The notes under the pieces are model-generated. The model did no database searches. It was not told where the DNA came from and saw only the letters and a list, made by a program, of their open reading frames with translations. This document shows, in pieces, positions 1 to 11,249 of a stretch of DNA of 64,000 bases. A program made the position numbers and the translations under genes. The stretch spans positions 1 through 64,000 of the forward strand of contig JALMLS010000234.1 in the NCBI GenBank assembly GCA_038496445.1. Direction: 5' to 3'. The stretch is from Trichosphaerium sp. ATCC 40318. Lineage: Eukaryota; Discosea; Flabellinia; Trichosidae. The stretch's first letter is position 1; each line of letters opens with the position of its first letter.

Positions 1-699
1 TATAGCACCAGCAAGATCATTTTGATGACGAAATGTCTTAAGCATAGTATTATAAGCAACTATATCAACACCAACATTAAGTTTCATATCATTGAATATC
101 TCACTCGCTTTATCGTACTCTCTATTATCAACATAAGAGTTAAGTAATACATTATAAAGACGTCTTGTAGGTACACCAATCTTTTTAAAATAATACTCAC
201 AACGTTCAATATTACCTTCAGTAGAAAACTGACGAATAACAAGAATAAGAATATCATCGTTATAATCAATACTAGATTCCTCCATTTCTTTGAGTACGTC
301 CTCAACTCTATCAAGCATATCGTTATCTATGAGACAAGATACAATAATAAAGTAAGTATCAACATCAGGTGTGAACTCTTCGGGTCTTTGTTTAATCTCG
401 GAAAAGAACTTCATGACTTCATCAATGCTTGTTGTTTTACGGCAAGCTGTAAGAAGAGCATGAAGTGTATGTATGTTTGGCTTAATACCGGCTTCCTTCA
501 TCTCAGTTAAAAGATCTGTAGCCTCTCTAACACTTGTTGCTGTTGATATAGCAGCAGAATAGGTGTAATGGTTTGGCTCCATGTTGTTCTTCTTTAAAAA
601 ATCAAGTTCTTGTTTCGCAAGCTCAAAATCAGCTATACGTGGTATAGCCCATGAGTATAACTTTCTCATACGGTCTGGTCTATTTTTCTCTATATTCAT
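1..699 (-). CDS. Pentatricopeptide repeat (PPR) protein, 3'-truncated by window edge
   Basis: An open frame of about 233 codons runs from ATG at 699 to the left edge with no stop, so the gene continues outside. It carries tandem 35-residue helical-pair repeats of PPR type. Recognisable pieces are 'EPNHYTYSAAI', 'KPNIHTLHALLTAC', 'TPDVDTYFIIVSCL' and 'GVDIVAYNTMLK', each followed by an amphipathic helix such as 'ATDLLTEMKEAGI'. PPR proteins bind RNA in mitochondria or plastids, acting in processing, stability or translation. The frame stays open a further 25 or so codons upstream of the ATG with basic and aromatic residues, but has no ATG before a TAA. A spliced first exon carrying an organelle targeting peptide is therefore possible. 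Divergent from the transporter gene at 1539. Confidence 0.85.
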   Translation of the reverse strand, partial: MNIEKNRPDRMRKLYSWAIPRIADFELAKQELDFLKKNNMEPNHYTYSAAISTATSVREATDLLTEMKEAGIKPNIHTLHALLTACRKTTSIDEVMKFFSEIKQRPEEFTPDVDTYFIIVSCLIDNDMLDRVEDVLKEMEESSIDYNDDILILVIRQFSTEGNIERCEYYFKKIGVPTRRLYNVLLNSYVDNREYDKASEIFNDMKLNVGVDIVAYNTMLKTFRHQNDLAGAI

Positions 700-1538
700 T
701 TGCTTCTCTTTAATATATTTCGAACGAAAAAACCCTACAAGACGAAGAAAATTAGCACGAAAACTTTTTTTTTTTGGAGATTTCACTTTTGAGCGTTATT
801 TTTTTTCAGAATTTGTTGCTGATACTGTGCGCATGAGTTTAAATTACGTGTTGCGGGCGTCGTAGCGTTTTCAAAATAGAAAAAGCGCATTTTAAACGGC
901 GTTTCACATTATCTTGTCTTAAAAAATGCGTTGTACCTGCAGAGTGGTATAATTTCGCGTGGGTGCCTGTAGAGCCAACTCTAAGTGTAAATTAGTATTA
1001 TTTTTTACCAATCAAAGGCTAAAAACACTATTGCGTGCGATTTTAGCGTTTTTAGATCTTTTAGACTATTATCATCGCTAACACGTACCTTGAATAACCT
1101 TTTTTCTTATCAGTTCGTGCTTGCTTTGTATACAGTCGAGCGCGCGCGCGAGGCATATTACGTAGTACAACTATTGAGTTACGAGCATAAAACGCGCTAA
1201 ACATTACTAGCGCTACCCTAGGCACTTGTAAGCATGTAGCGAGAGTGCCAGCCGTAATAATGTTTGGCGTTGCTGAAAAGCGTTAATCCGCGTCGTACCT
1301 GGTTTTGGTATAGCCTCAAGCGTGCGTTTATCTGTTTAATCGATTCCAATTAGACTGAAACACGACTTGACAATTTTGGGATTTTTGTAATGAAAATGTC
1401 GCATCTAAGATTCTTTAACATCTTCACATGGCTATCTAGCAATGCGCTTTCTCTATCGAATGGTATCCTGTGTATTTTTCTTGTGACGGTTAAGTCCTCA
1501 GGCGTCGGCACGTTGTACTCACATTGCACATCATTACA
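700..1538. other. Intergenic, divergent promoter region
   Basis: About 840 bp between the divergent PPR and symporter genes. No convincing exon was seen on either strand. It holds a short GC alternation (GCGCGCGCGCG near 1140), unusual in this AT-rich window, and several T-tracts. The short open frames here have no family signal. Confidence 0.5.
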
Positions 1539-4353
1539 ATGGCTATTTTTGATGTTGGTGTTGGTGTATACGTAGTATTAGGGTTTTATTTGGCTGCTTT
1601 ACTATGTATTGGCGTAGTTGGGCGCTTTTTTAAAACTAAGAACAGCACAGGTGCGTTTGCTGTAAAATAACAAACAAACAACTAAAATGTAAAACTGTTT
1701 TCCTTTTTCGCTTGATTTTTCTAAACTAACATGACCCTTCTTTTCAGCGGATCACTACGCGGCTAGAGGAAAGTTAGGGTTGTTGTCACTAACTCTGACT
1801 ATTTATGCTTCATATGTATCAGGTTTCGCGCTTATAGGCGTCTCTGGAGACGCGTTTAGAACTGGTTGGCGATTTGATGTACCTTTTTAAGTCTGACACG
1901 TGATTTTAGGTTTTACAGCTCTTCGATGGCTTGTTGGGTATTCTCTATGGCCTATAAGTCTTACATTCATTGTATATAGTGAAAAGACGCTAGTTCACTA
2001 ATTGATTTTCTTCTAGGCTCCAGTTGTTTACAGATACTCCAGAAAATATAACTTTGTTTCGCCTACATCTTTTTACTACTTTCGGTACCTGAAACGATTT
2101 TATACTTCCTTTTTTTTTGACAGGTCACGTGTTTAGTTATCAATCTAATATATTTCGCTTGGTTATTGCGTCGTGTTTTATTATATATCATCTGGTAGCC
2201 ATTATGGGAAATCTACGGTAAGAAAAAAGACAATGTGTCAGAAAAAATAAATAAAAAAAGGACAATCAACTAAGGTTTTTAATTTCTAGAGCTATGGGTG
2301 ATTTTGTTGAAGGTTTCCTTGGTATACCTGCACTATACGGAGTTGCTTTTCTATGTACCATTTTACTCATATATCAAACCCTTGGAGGTGCGCTACTGGT
2401 AATTGTAAATTGTTTTGTAAAACCAAAAAAAGGAATGCGCAGTGTCGCATGGACAGATGTCTTACAGGTGCCTATCAAAGATTTACCAATGATGAATATT
2501 ATATAACGTTTATATAGGGAATAATACTTGGAACTGCATCAGTACTTTTATATATTGTGATAGCTGGACCAATGGGTGGACTGCAAAATGCGATGGAGTA
2601 TTTGCAAATAAACAAGGACGCTTTGACAAACGTCCCAGATGTTGCTACCAAAGGCACGTGATTTTTTAAATTAAAGTTTGATAGCATACAATTTAACATG
2701 GCTAGTGGCTTGGATATCATTTAATATTATATCAATGCAAGGAGGTACGAATTCTTTTCTATTTTGCAAGGTTTTCGAAAAAACTTAACCCGATCTTGAT
2801 GTTTCCTTGGTAACTACTGACCAACTATTTAATTTATAGTATCTCCAACAACAATCGTAAGGATATATGCAGCTAAATCTGAAAAGATACTACAAGCATC
2901 AATGATATGGGGCGGTGCATGGCAAGTACTTAATTTTAATTAAAAACAACTTGCTAATTGGAAAGTTTGATGGAACTTTGATAAATGGTGGCCTTCTAAT
3001 TTCTTTAGGATTGCGTATGTAGTACAATTAGGTCCAATATTTATTGGTAATATAACAAAACAAAGAACCACTTATTTTAGTTTCGATAAAGCAACAATCG
3101 CTTACTTTGAGTACAAGGCATCATTGGCGCTTACAAATACGCCTTTGAACTTCCTGATGCAGACTCTGATCAAGTACTGGCACTTGTATGTAGAGATTTA
3201 GTAGAGTCTGGAGGATGGTATTATTGGTTAGTTGCCATTCTTATATCGGGAATTGTTGCTGCCTTGATGTCAACAATAGATGCACACATTCTTTCAATCT
3301 CATCCGTGTTTGTCATTGACTTCATCCAGGCACGTACCTTAATCCACTCACTACAACAACTCTTAGTAATTCCAAAAACTTATAGTACTTCTCACGTAAC
3401 ACGTCACAAAAACGTCAATTGATTTATGGCAAAGCGTTCAGTATTGTTATCTTAGCAACTGCTGTTTTGGCTTCAACTGTGTATCCTTTGAACCTGACAG
3501 AAATATTTGTACTCGGACGTGGTTTAATTTTATTCGCCTTCCCAGCACTACTCCTTGGTTGTATGTTCCCGACAGTAGGTACACATTAGGCAGGGTTTTG
3601 TGTTTGTGTTTGACATTTTAATTCTTATTTTATTCTTAGTATTGCATTGGACAGTAATGCTTAGTGGTATTGTTGTAGCTCTTGTAGTTTTTGCTGGTGT
3701 TCAATTCTCTAATAACCCGCAACCGTATGGTCTTGATGCTGGATTATTTGCACTTGTAGCGAATTGTGTAGTAATTGTTATCGGCAAGCTTGTTATTCGT
3801 ATAGTAAAGGGAAAAGAAAGTCATGCAGAGCTTCATGGTATTTACCAAGAGGTATGCCTTTGATTTTTCTTTGCGTGATATCTTGCTTATCTATGCTAGA
3901 ACGACCTCACAAAGACAGCAGATAACGTACTTATTACCGAAATGATGAAAACAGCAAAAGATTCCGATGAAGAACAAGAGGAACCTGCGGAAGACACGGT
4001 AAACTTTGCTGTTTGTTTTCTTTTTCCCAATTTTAACAAATCATTTCCTTTAATTTACCTTCTTTCTATAGGATCTTATTGACAATATTGTCGCACCCCA
4101 TAAGTCGATGTTTACTGTACAACCTGTAATCGATAAGAACTTGCACAATGGAACGCCTAGCTGGATATGGTATATATTTTTAGTACCATTCTTATGTATT
4201 ATGTTGGTTCCTGTGTACAGAATGAGCGGTGACAGCGATCCTCTAGTTCTTGGTGGCTTCCCTGTTTGGGCTTTATTTTCTGTACTTCATCTTATACTTG
4301 CTTCTGTTGTAGCTACTGTATTCAGTTATATGATGTGGATTCCACTGTATTAG
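1539..4353 (+). CDS. Sodium/solute symporter (SSF) fused to a C-terminal DUF3311-like segment
   Basis: Multi-exon membrane transporter of the sodium:solute symporter superfamily (LeuT-fold, moving small organic solutes with Na+ across the membrane). Exons read an N-terminal helix ('YVVLGFYLAALLC'), 'SGFALIGVSGDAFRTGW', 'VVYRYSRKYNFVSPTSF', the family signature region 'GMRSVAWTDVLQ', 'TIVRIYAAKSEK' and 'LGRGLILFAFPALLLG'. The last exon (about 4108-4353) has 'WYIFLVPFLCIMLVPVYR' and 'LGGFPVWALFSVLH', resembling DUF3311, a small protein usually encoded next to SSF genes in prokaryotes. Between them is a soluble acidic loop ('DSDEEQEEPAEDT'). At least three introns appear to be GC-AG (2654, 2922, 3330). 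The exact joins around 1890-2030 are uncertain, with one candidate frame containing a stop. Substrate not predictable. Confidence 0.8.
2654..2705 (+). other. GC-AG intron in symporter gene
   Basis: Exon '...GCT ACC AAA G' is followed by GCACGTGATT. Splicing to the AG at 2705 restores the frame into 'VAWISFNIISMQG'. Using the GT inside CACGTG would need a 19-nt intron. Length 52 nt, typical of this window. Confidence 0.5.
2922..3008 (+). other. GC-AG intron in symporter gene
   Basis: The donor reads GCAAGTAC after 'GGC GGT GCA TG'. Joining to the AG at 3008 gives Trp then 'IAYVVQLGPIFIG', in frame with the transporter. The nearby GT alternative (phase 0) runs into a stop. Confidence 0.55.
3330..3385 (+). 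other. GC-AG intron in symporter gene
   Basis: Exon '...GAC TTC ATC CAG' is followed by GCACGTACC. The 56-nt intron ends at 3385 and phase 0 continues as 'YFSRNTSQKRQLIYGKAFS'. The internal GT four bases downstream gives a stop after a few codons, so the GC donor is the frame-preserving choice. Confidence 0.6.
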
Positions 4354-4902
4354 CGATCTTCCAGAAGTAAAAAATGAGAAAGACAATTGTAACTTAATTC
4401 AGTAAACAACTTTTTGTACAACAACGAGGTTAACCACAACATTGTTCCTGCTACACCCATAAGCACTTATTACATTCGTCGCTGATTCAATCTTGCCGTC
4501 AATATACGGAGCAAAGTTCATGAGAATTCACGAGCAGATAATCAATCTAAACTAACGAAATCGCTTAATGTACTTAAGATCGATGAGAATTTCTAAATAG
4601 TTCACAACTGGTTTACAACTACTCTTGGGTTACCATAACTATAACACTCATAAAATAGTACATCCTACAGTACGCCCTTATTTCTAACGTAAGTTAACTA
4701 ATAATTTGTACCTACTTCTTTCTATTTGTGTTAAAACCAAGAAGCTCATTTGTATGGGTTTACCCAACGTTAAAACAACCGGTGACGTACAAAAAGACTG
4801 CGCACTTGAGGGGTTTTTTTTTGATGTTCAATCTATTGAAACGTTTCAATCAAATTTTCTTCTAACGTTAAGATTGATCTAAAAATAGATCAAAAATAAA
4901 AA
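4354..4902. other. Intergenic
   Basis: About 550 bp between two tandem plus-strand genes. No exon with family resemblance was seen. AT-rich, with a T8 tract near 4815. Presumably holds the 3' end of the symporter transcript and the promoter of the SUMO ligase gene. Confidence 0.4.
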
Positions 4903-6754
4903 ATGGCACGACATACTCTCACAAGACCAGAGCTCGAAGAAGCAATTAACTTTAATCTACTTATTGTACGCTCGTATTCTAATACGGTGAACTGTCTAAC
5001 TTTGAAAAGGATGTTGTACGAAAATCGCTAAGAAAAGATGAAGTAAATGATTGCCTACGGTGAGTGCTACCTTGCTTTTATTCAAATATATAACTGACTA
5101 GCTTCTTTGAAGCTGTCTAGGACACGATCCAAATGGCTACAGCGCTTTGCTAAAGGCAGAACTATGTGAAAGACTAGTAATCGCTTTATATAATAAGCTT
5201 GGTGAATATCACGCTGGGCTACCTATTAAAGACGTCTATGATGTATGCGCTAGAATTGAAGCTCTAAGGCACGTGCTATAATCTTTTTTTTGGTTAACAA
5301 TCAATCAGTGCACAAACAATTCGAGGGCCAAAGTACACTTTTTACGGTTGTAGAGCCTTTCCAAGACCTTCACCTATTACTCTTGGTCGGCAACATTTAT
5401 TTGTTCCTGAATCAGTATTCATACCCCAACCAGCACCTTCTCAGCAAGCGGTGCATGGTTCTGCATTTGGACCCACACGAAAAGCGTGTTCAACGCCTCA
5501 ACCACAACGTTTTGTTCCGAGAACTACTACCTTAAATAATAGAGGTACTTTAACGAGCAGTATACCTCAAGGTATCTTGAACGTAATGCTGCAACCTGAC
5601 CCACGTGATCCATTTCATATCACCACCTCAACAGTTCCTTGTTGGTTGTACATTAATCGATCTGGAACGTATAGTCGTACTTTTACTGTACCTCCCGGTG
5701 GCAAGTGTTATGTACTGAGGTGTTTCAATCATAATCCAATCATTGAAGAGGGGTACTGCCCTTGGCCAGAGGGTTTGAATCAGATTGTTATCAATAATAA
5801 ATTGGTGAAGAGCAACAAAGTACGAAACAATGCCATTCATTTTGTTTTCGCATCCAAAAGTTCGAGAAACAGTGTTGTTTAATCACTTGTCTAGGGCAAA
5901 GGTATAGAACTAAACAGCCTTCCACAAGGAGTTAATACTATTGCCATTGGCGGCTATTTTCAAAAGGTGCTTGCTTCTTTGTTTATAGCAAAACCTCAAA
6001 GAGTCGTACTAACTTTGGTAGGCATGGTATTGTGTCATGCAAGAGTATATGCGACCTTCCGTAGAATCAATATGCCGTGGCTTACGTCAAATAACTTTTG
6101 AGGAAAGCAAGATGCAAGGTAAGTTTTAATTTACAACAAGTTTCTTTTTTAACAATTTATCTAGCTCGACAATCGTTTAACAACACAAGTGGCATTGAAG
6201 AACTTGAACGTAAAGTTTCTTTAATTGATCCTCTCGTACTACGACGTATAGTAATTCCGGCCGGGGTGTGCAATGTAGACACGTAAAGGTACGCCTAATG
6301 GATCAAACAGAAAACCACGTGAATATCTGTTACGATATGGTTCGCTTAACTCTACTTGGTCGTTTTTAATCTGGTTATTGGTCTAATGAGTTGTTAGTGT
6401 TTCGATGTTGGCGTATGGCTTGAGATGAATCAACGTTCAAATAATTGGCAATGCCCTATTTGTTCCAAATCAGTATTGTTCCATCAAGTCGTTGTAGATT
6501 ATTACTTTGCGAAAATACTACAAGATGTTCCTGGTAACGAGGTTATAATAAGACCAGATGGTAGCTATGGCTCCACTAGTGCTATTCAAGCGCATGATAG
6601 AAACGGAGGTGGCGAATATATCAGACCAATCAAGAAGCCAAAATGTGTAACAATCGACTTAACACTAGATGACAGTGATGATGATGACGACTACACGATG
6701 CAATCAGACGATCTACAAGATAGTTACTCAATGACGTCACTCACTCTACAGTAA
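4903..6754 (+). CDS. PIAS/Siz-type E3 SUMO-protein ligase (SP-RING)
   Basis: Transfers SUMO from the Ubc9 conjugating enzyme to nuclear targets. Starts at ATG 4903 ('MARHTLTRPELEEAI'). A SAP-like helical stretch 'YSALLKAELCERL' lies near 5130. A proline-rich linker follows, then a probable PINIT-like region ('PCWLYINRSGTYSR', 'GLNQIVINNKLV'). The SP-RING is split over exons: 'VSLIDPLVLRRIVIPA' and 'MNQRSNNWQCPICSKSV', ending 'DYYFAKILQ', matching zf-MIZ with its paired Cys and the conserved MNxR...WxCPxC block. The C-terminus has the acidic SUMO-interacting motif 'VTIDLTLDDSDDDDD', as in animal PIAS proteins. At least five introns; joins at 5270-5370 and 5850-6100 are tentative. Confidence 0.85.
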
Positions 6755-7224
6755 CCACATAACCCAAGAATGACATGATGCATCAAACACATCAAGTCAT
6801 TTCAAGTGGTTGTCGTTATGTACCTAATAAACTCTTTATTCTCACATTGTTCAATATGGTAACCACATAATAGTTTAAACATACATTGCGCCTCTAGGTT
6901 CTCAAAAGTACTCACAGCGAGCAGAAAAACAATCAATGTACACTGTCGCTGCGTGTACCTTGCAATCAGAAAGTGAGCTTAATTCGCTTAAACTGTTGCT
7001 ACTTAACAACGTAGGATTTTCCGGATTATTATCGATACGTTCGCACAGCATGTGTAAGGCTCTGTTGCCTCAAGAGTAATTCTAAGTTAGCTCAGTTTTC
7101 AGCTTACTTGTACTTCGTACTCACAATGTGAGACTGTCAAACAGATTTTTTTACCTGAATGAACAACAAAAAGATAGCACGACTTTTAGCACCGAACGAA
7201 GAATGTGCACATGAATTTTGCTAT
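6755..7224. other. Convergent intergenic region
   Basis: 470 bp between the converging ends of the SUMO ligase and the secreted-protein gene. Nothing recognisable beyond AT-rich 3' flanks. Confidence 0.4.
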
Positions 7225-8206
7225 TTATTGACTATCACGCTTTGCACAGTTGCCACCGTTAGGATTACAGTACAGGTTTGGCATTAGCCTTCCAGTCCAT
7301 TTTGCTCTTAATCCAGCGATAGCATTATGGTTTGAGGATTGATCCCAAAAGCTAAATCCAAACTTTTCTCGATGAAAAAATGGACCAACATGTCCTCCCC
7401 AGAATCCCTCTCTAATTAAAGTATTGCACAAAGAGCGAGACCACTTTAGAGACCAAGGAATGTTTGACTTCGAAGCACCAAAAACACCTTCAGAGCCCGC
7501 TACAGTAGTACATGGAGGGTGCCCAGGAGGCAAGTACGGTACTTGATCTGCAGGTGAAGGAATGAAAGTAGCGCCACAGTGCGAGTTTCCAGATCCTTGG
7601 CAAGGACCGTATGCGCTCCCTGTAGTACCAGGGTATGCAGCGTCCCACATTGTAGTTTTCCTGCGTTGTTGGCCCCACAAGGCACGAGCGAACATACAAT
7701 GATCCTTCTTCACTTGTCTATCAGCACTAGTGTATCCTAAACAATGTTAGCTGCTACCAAACTGAAAACATGCCACAACTGCGATCAAAAAACGTACCAA
7801 CAAGTGCTCTAACATGGTTAATAGCAATACGATGCCATTCATCGACTTCTGCTTTGGTTGGGTTTGCATTGTCGGCAAAAGGTTGATGTTGGTAGAACAC
7901 CTCACGAATGCCTCTGATGCGATCGACACTTGGACAAATAGCTTTCCAGAATGCTCTTTTAGACATTTTAGAAGGGTCATATGTTGTTACACCATCCCAT
8001 CTAGAGTGACGCCATGCATTTTGTGAGATCCAACCGACACCGTCAGGATCATGAGCGGTGTTTACTCCTGAAATCGCTTTTGCGTTCATTATGGACCAAT
8101 CTGCTTGGTTTGGGGTGTATTGTACAACAGCTGTTGCTGCAGTAGACAGTACATATATACATAGTAGTAACGTTGCTATCAAAGAGTTAGAATCCTCGCA
8201 GTACAA
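7225..8206 (-). CDS. Secreted Cys-containing protein of unrecognised family
   Basis: Two long exons joined by one intron (about 7740-7798). Phase 1 gives 'NHVRALVG' then 'YTSADRQVKKD'. The N-terminus has a hydrophobic signal-like stretch ('IATLLLCIYVLSTAATAV'), so the product is probably exported. The mature part, about 290 residues, is rich in Trp, Asn and Cys. It contains 'WISQNAWRHSRWDGV', 'MFARALWGQQRRKTTMWDAA', 'GPCQGSGNSHCGATF', 'GFWGGHVGPFFHREKFGFSF' and 'HNAIAGLRAKWTGRLMP'. I do not recognise the family; Trp/Cys content suggests a secreted enzyme or binding protein. The true start is unresolved: the frame begins with TTG, and an ATG near 8240 would need an intron I could not phase. 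Confidence 0.7.
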
Positions 8207-9924
8207 ATTTCTATTTTCGTTGATATGTACCTGAGGTAAATTTCATTTCAGTAATAGGTGTTATCACGTGTTGTTGTTTTGAAGTGTTGTTTGTTTGATA
8301 ATTGTATTAGTGATAATGTAGTCTGAAAAATGTCGAGTTTTACCCGTGCACAATATTACTAATCGCGTTATAAATTGTTGTACATACTAAACTGTTATTC
8401 CAACAAATAAAGCGCACTTGCTAGCTGTAGCTAGTGTGACGCTATTTATCGGACTAATAATCGATAGTCTGGCGTCAACAAGCTACCATATAGAACAATG
8501 AAGATCAGATGGTCTTATGAAAATCATTCCATTGGGTATAGACGTAAAACAAAATTGGGTACTCGTGCAGTACCGAAATAATCATCGCAATGTATGATTC
8601 CATAGGTAAAATAAGCTTGATGTAAATATAGGTAGATTGTACTTTACGCTGAATCCACAGCCAACTAGACAATATTTATTGATGTTATGACCAAGCGAGT
8701 ATTTTTAGATACACCACAGTTTTTTGTTTTCAAACGCAATTCATGTCCATAATCAATCTTCAATTACATAACGTAATCGCGCATCATACAATAACACATC
8801 GTCACCTCGATTAACACGTGATGGCGTTATAAAATATCGGAGCTACGATAAAAAGAAAACTGCATTTTTACTGCATTTTATTACTTGTTAGAATAACACT
8901 CATTTCGCAGTATTTAGCATATTGACCTCAACATAATCCATGAGAGGCTTGTTGCCAACTTATTCGTTTTCAGTATTTCGATCTTTTTTATTTTGGTTTT
9001 CTTGTCACGTGATAAATAACCCTCCGTGCACTCATCTCACTGTATTTCAATAACCAGCACTGTAGCTATGATATTCCCTAGGGCGTTATTGAGGAATGTA
9101 AACCCAACATCTTTGAATAGTAGCCATCAACGTGTGCCTTTGTTACATAATAGAAACATCAAGTTGTAATCGACTTGCGTCAAACAAGTTGTTGTTAGTT
9201 TAATCTGACCTCATGTACATTTGCCAAATCGCCAAGAGCCTGTCTTGTATTATAGTTCTACGTAGTGTTTAAAAAGTCTTGATCATCTAGCTGCCTTTTG
9301 AATTTGTGCTCTTATACATCGCTCTATACAATAACGTCATGAATAATTAGAGCAAGTCCATGACAGCTCTAAGCGGCTGAATAATGCACTAGATTGTAAA
9401 TGGTTTATGGCGTAAAGATTCACCTGTGTACCAAGGACCATTAACTTTATTTTCTATTGAATTTATTCAGTTTTCTGGCCTCATGGGTGTTGGAGTGTAA
9501 ATGATTATGTTTGAGGTGACCATTTTTCATCGTCTTACACACCGTGATTTACGTAGGAAACAGACTGGGCCTTGCAAGAAAAGCGAAGGTCTTAGGTCTT
9601 TTAAAAAGGGTCGGGATTGAGCAACATGTTCAGGTATAAGATTGCTATTTCAAAAAAAGGGTCGAAAAAATGTCAAAGTGATATTGAACTGTATGCCACA
9701 AAGGGAGACAACTGGGTTATGGTGCTCAGTCGCCGCTAGACTCTGTCCCCTTCATTTGCCCACTACAACAACTCTAGCTTCCATTGTTGTAATCCTGGTC
9801 GTGACCTGACTGGTCAGTGAAATTTAAAAATAGTTCGCTAACTTTTTTGACTTATAATACGGCAAATTTCGTTTCAACGATTTATCACGTGTTACTGAAA
9901 AAACAAACTTTATTGAATTAAATA
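8207..9924. other. Long intergenic region, no gene seen
   Basis: About 1.7 kb, the longest apparently empty stretch in the window. Neither strand shows an exon with family resemblance or a sustained open frame. It contains three CACGTG sites (about 8264, 8815, 9004). A small or fast-evolving gene or a noncoding RNA cannot be excluded. Confidence 0.4.
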
Positions 9925-10648
9925 ATGACAAAACGGTGCCTTGACGTATGCTTCTTTTCTATGCTGCCAAGTTAACCAGAATCAGGAGAAAAAAATAGAA
10001 TTAGAGCAATACGGTTTATTACAGTTGCCAGTTGAGCTACACATGAATATTTCAGAGTTAGATGTTGAGATGTATATAAAATGGCCTCTGCTATGTAAAC
10101 AAGCTGCTCTAGTTCGTTATGATGAGAATCTATTGAAACATGGTAAATGGTTACTGTATCACAAAAAGCAAGCATTAGATAAGCAAGGGTATGGTTTTGG
10201 CTGGTTTTACAGCGGCCAATTGCGTAGGCAATGCTATTATGTTGATGATATGCTACAAGGAGAATTCAAAGACTGGTATGATGGCGGACAATTGTTCATA
10301 CACTGCAATTTCGTTGATGGTAAAGTACAAGGTGAATACAAGTGTTGGCATGACAACGGCAAATTGAGCAGGCAATTTACATACGTTGGTGGTATACTAC
10401 AAGGAGACTACAAGGAATGGTATGCCAATGGACGATTGCGGAGACAACAAATGTTCGTTGATGGTAGGCAACAAGGAAACTACAAGGAATGGCATTACAA
10501 TGGCCAATTGTGTACAAAATGCAATTTTGTTAATAATGTACAACAAGGAGAATACAAGAAATGGTATGATAACGGCCAAATACGCGAAAAGGGTGTATAC
10601 GTTGATGGTAAAAAGACTATGACAACGCAGTATTCTATGGCTTGTTGA
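9925..10648 (+). CDS. MORN_2-type repeat protein with F-box-like N-terminus
   Basis: Begins ATG at 9925. A 34-nt intron (GTATGC...CCAG, about 9946-9979) joins 'MTKRCLD' to 'NQEKKIELEQYG'. Then comes an F-box-like start 'LLQLPVELHMNI' with 'WPLLCKQAAL'. From residue 75 or so come six to seven tandem repeats of about 23 residues of pattern YxxGxxxxxxxYVDGxxQGxYKxWYxNGQL, e.g. 'YVGGILQGDYKEWYANGRL'. These match the MORN_2/YwqK-like repeat class (beta-hairpins), used as protein or membrane scaffolds. The repeats are very regular at DNA level ('CAAGGAGAxTACAAG'), suggesting recent internal duplication. Apart from the proposed first intron the body is a single exon, unlike its neighbours. Confidence 0.75.
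9994..10610 (+). repeat. Tandem MORN_2 coding repeats
   Basis: About 69-nt coding units recur from about 10190 to 10610. Each contains an AAGGAGA(A/C)TACAAG-like core followed by TGGxATGxxAACGGCCAA. Similarity is visible at nucleotide level, so the array probably expands by slippage or unequal exchange. Confidence 0.6.
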
Positions 10649-10843
10649 ATGAGCAATAGAGTTGAGGTGATAAACAGTATTAACTACAAGGACCAATATT
10701 AAAGAATTTGATGACTCAATGTAACTTTTTCGAGTTTTGTTGCAGTACTAGTTGTTACTGATATTTTACGCAGATATTGACATTCAAATACGTACGTCTC
10801 GTACTAGAGCACAGTTTCAAATTAATAGCATTTTATTGTCTTT

Positions 10844-11249
10844 TCAAGAAACACGTGGTTTTCTCATCCATTGTTTACGATCGTATTTAGCTTGAAAAAA
10901 AGCTCTACTGCTCCTTGATATTCCACAATTCTCCGTATATTTTTCTTCAAGCACAGAATTTGCAACTTGGTTGCCATTGTTTTCCATTTTGCATAGATAC
11001 TGTTCGTTCCATTTATCCAAGTCCAAACTCTTTACCCGAGTAATATGGGTACCAAGACTTCTATGTTTTCCAGAACACATAAAGCAAATAAGAATGCCAT
11101 AAGTAACACTTGCCCAGGTAGGGTCTGCGAAATGATAAGTTATTAACTTCAAACAGAAGCTTACTTGGCTGGCCGCAATCTGCACAATAATTATTGCCCG
11201 GGAGCTTCTTCACTCTTTTCAGGCGTATTTTAGCTTCTTGGGATGCCAT
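10844..11249 (-). CDS. Minimal ArfGAP-domain protein
   Basis: GTPase-activating protein for ARF small GTPases (vesicle coat disassembly). ATG at 11249 ('MASQEAKIRLKRVKKLPGN'). One 40-nt intron joins 'CADCGQP' to 'NPTWASVTYGILICFMCSG'. The four zinc ligands fit C-x2-C-x16-C-x2-C (CADC...CFMC), and the catalytic arginine sits in 'HRSLGTHI'. It is followed by 'VKSLDLDKWN' and 'MENNGNQVANSVLE', all standard ArfGAP landmarks. The product is only about 120 residues, so essentially the catalytic domain with a short basic tail ending 'RKPRVS'. Most family members have extra targeting domains. Tail-to-tail with the MORN gene. Confidence 0.9.

Noticed and set aside
2-314. 76-codon hydrophobic minus-strand frame near the left edge
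   Set aside because: Shadow of the PPR gene, which reads through the same bases in another frame to the window edge.
1130-1160. GC-alternating run as a possible Z-DNA or repeat element
   Set aside because: Only about 11 bases of strict alternation; too short to call a repeat or regulatory structure.
10397-10696. 99-codon minus-strand frame with repeated FLVVSLL
   Set aside because: Antisense of the MORN_2 repeat array; its repetition only mirrors the coding repeats.
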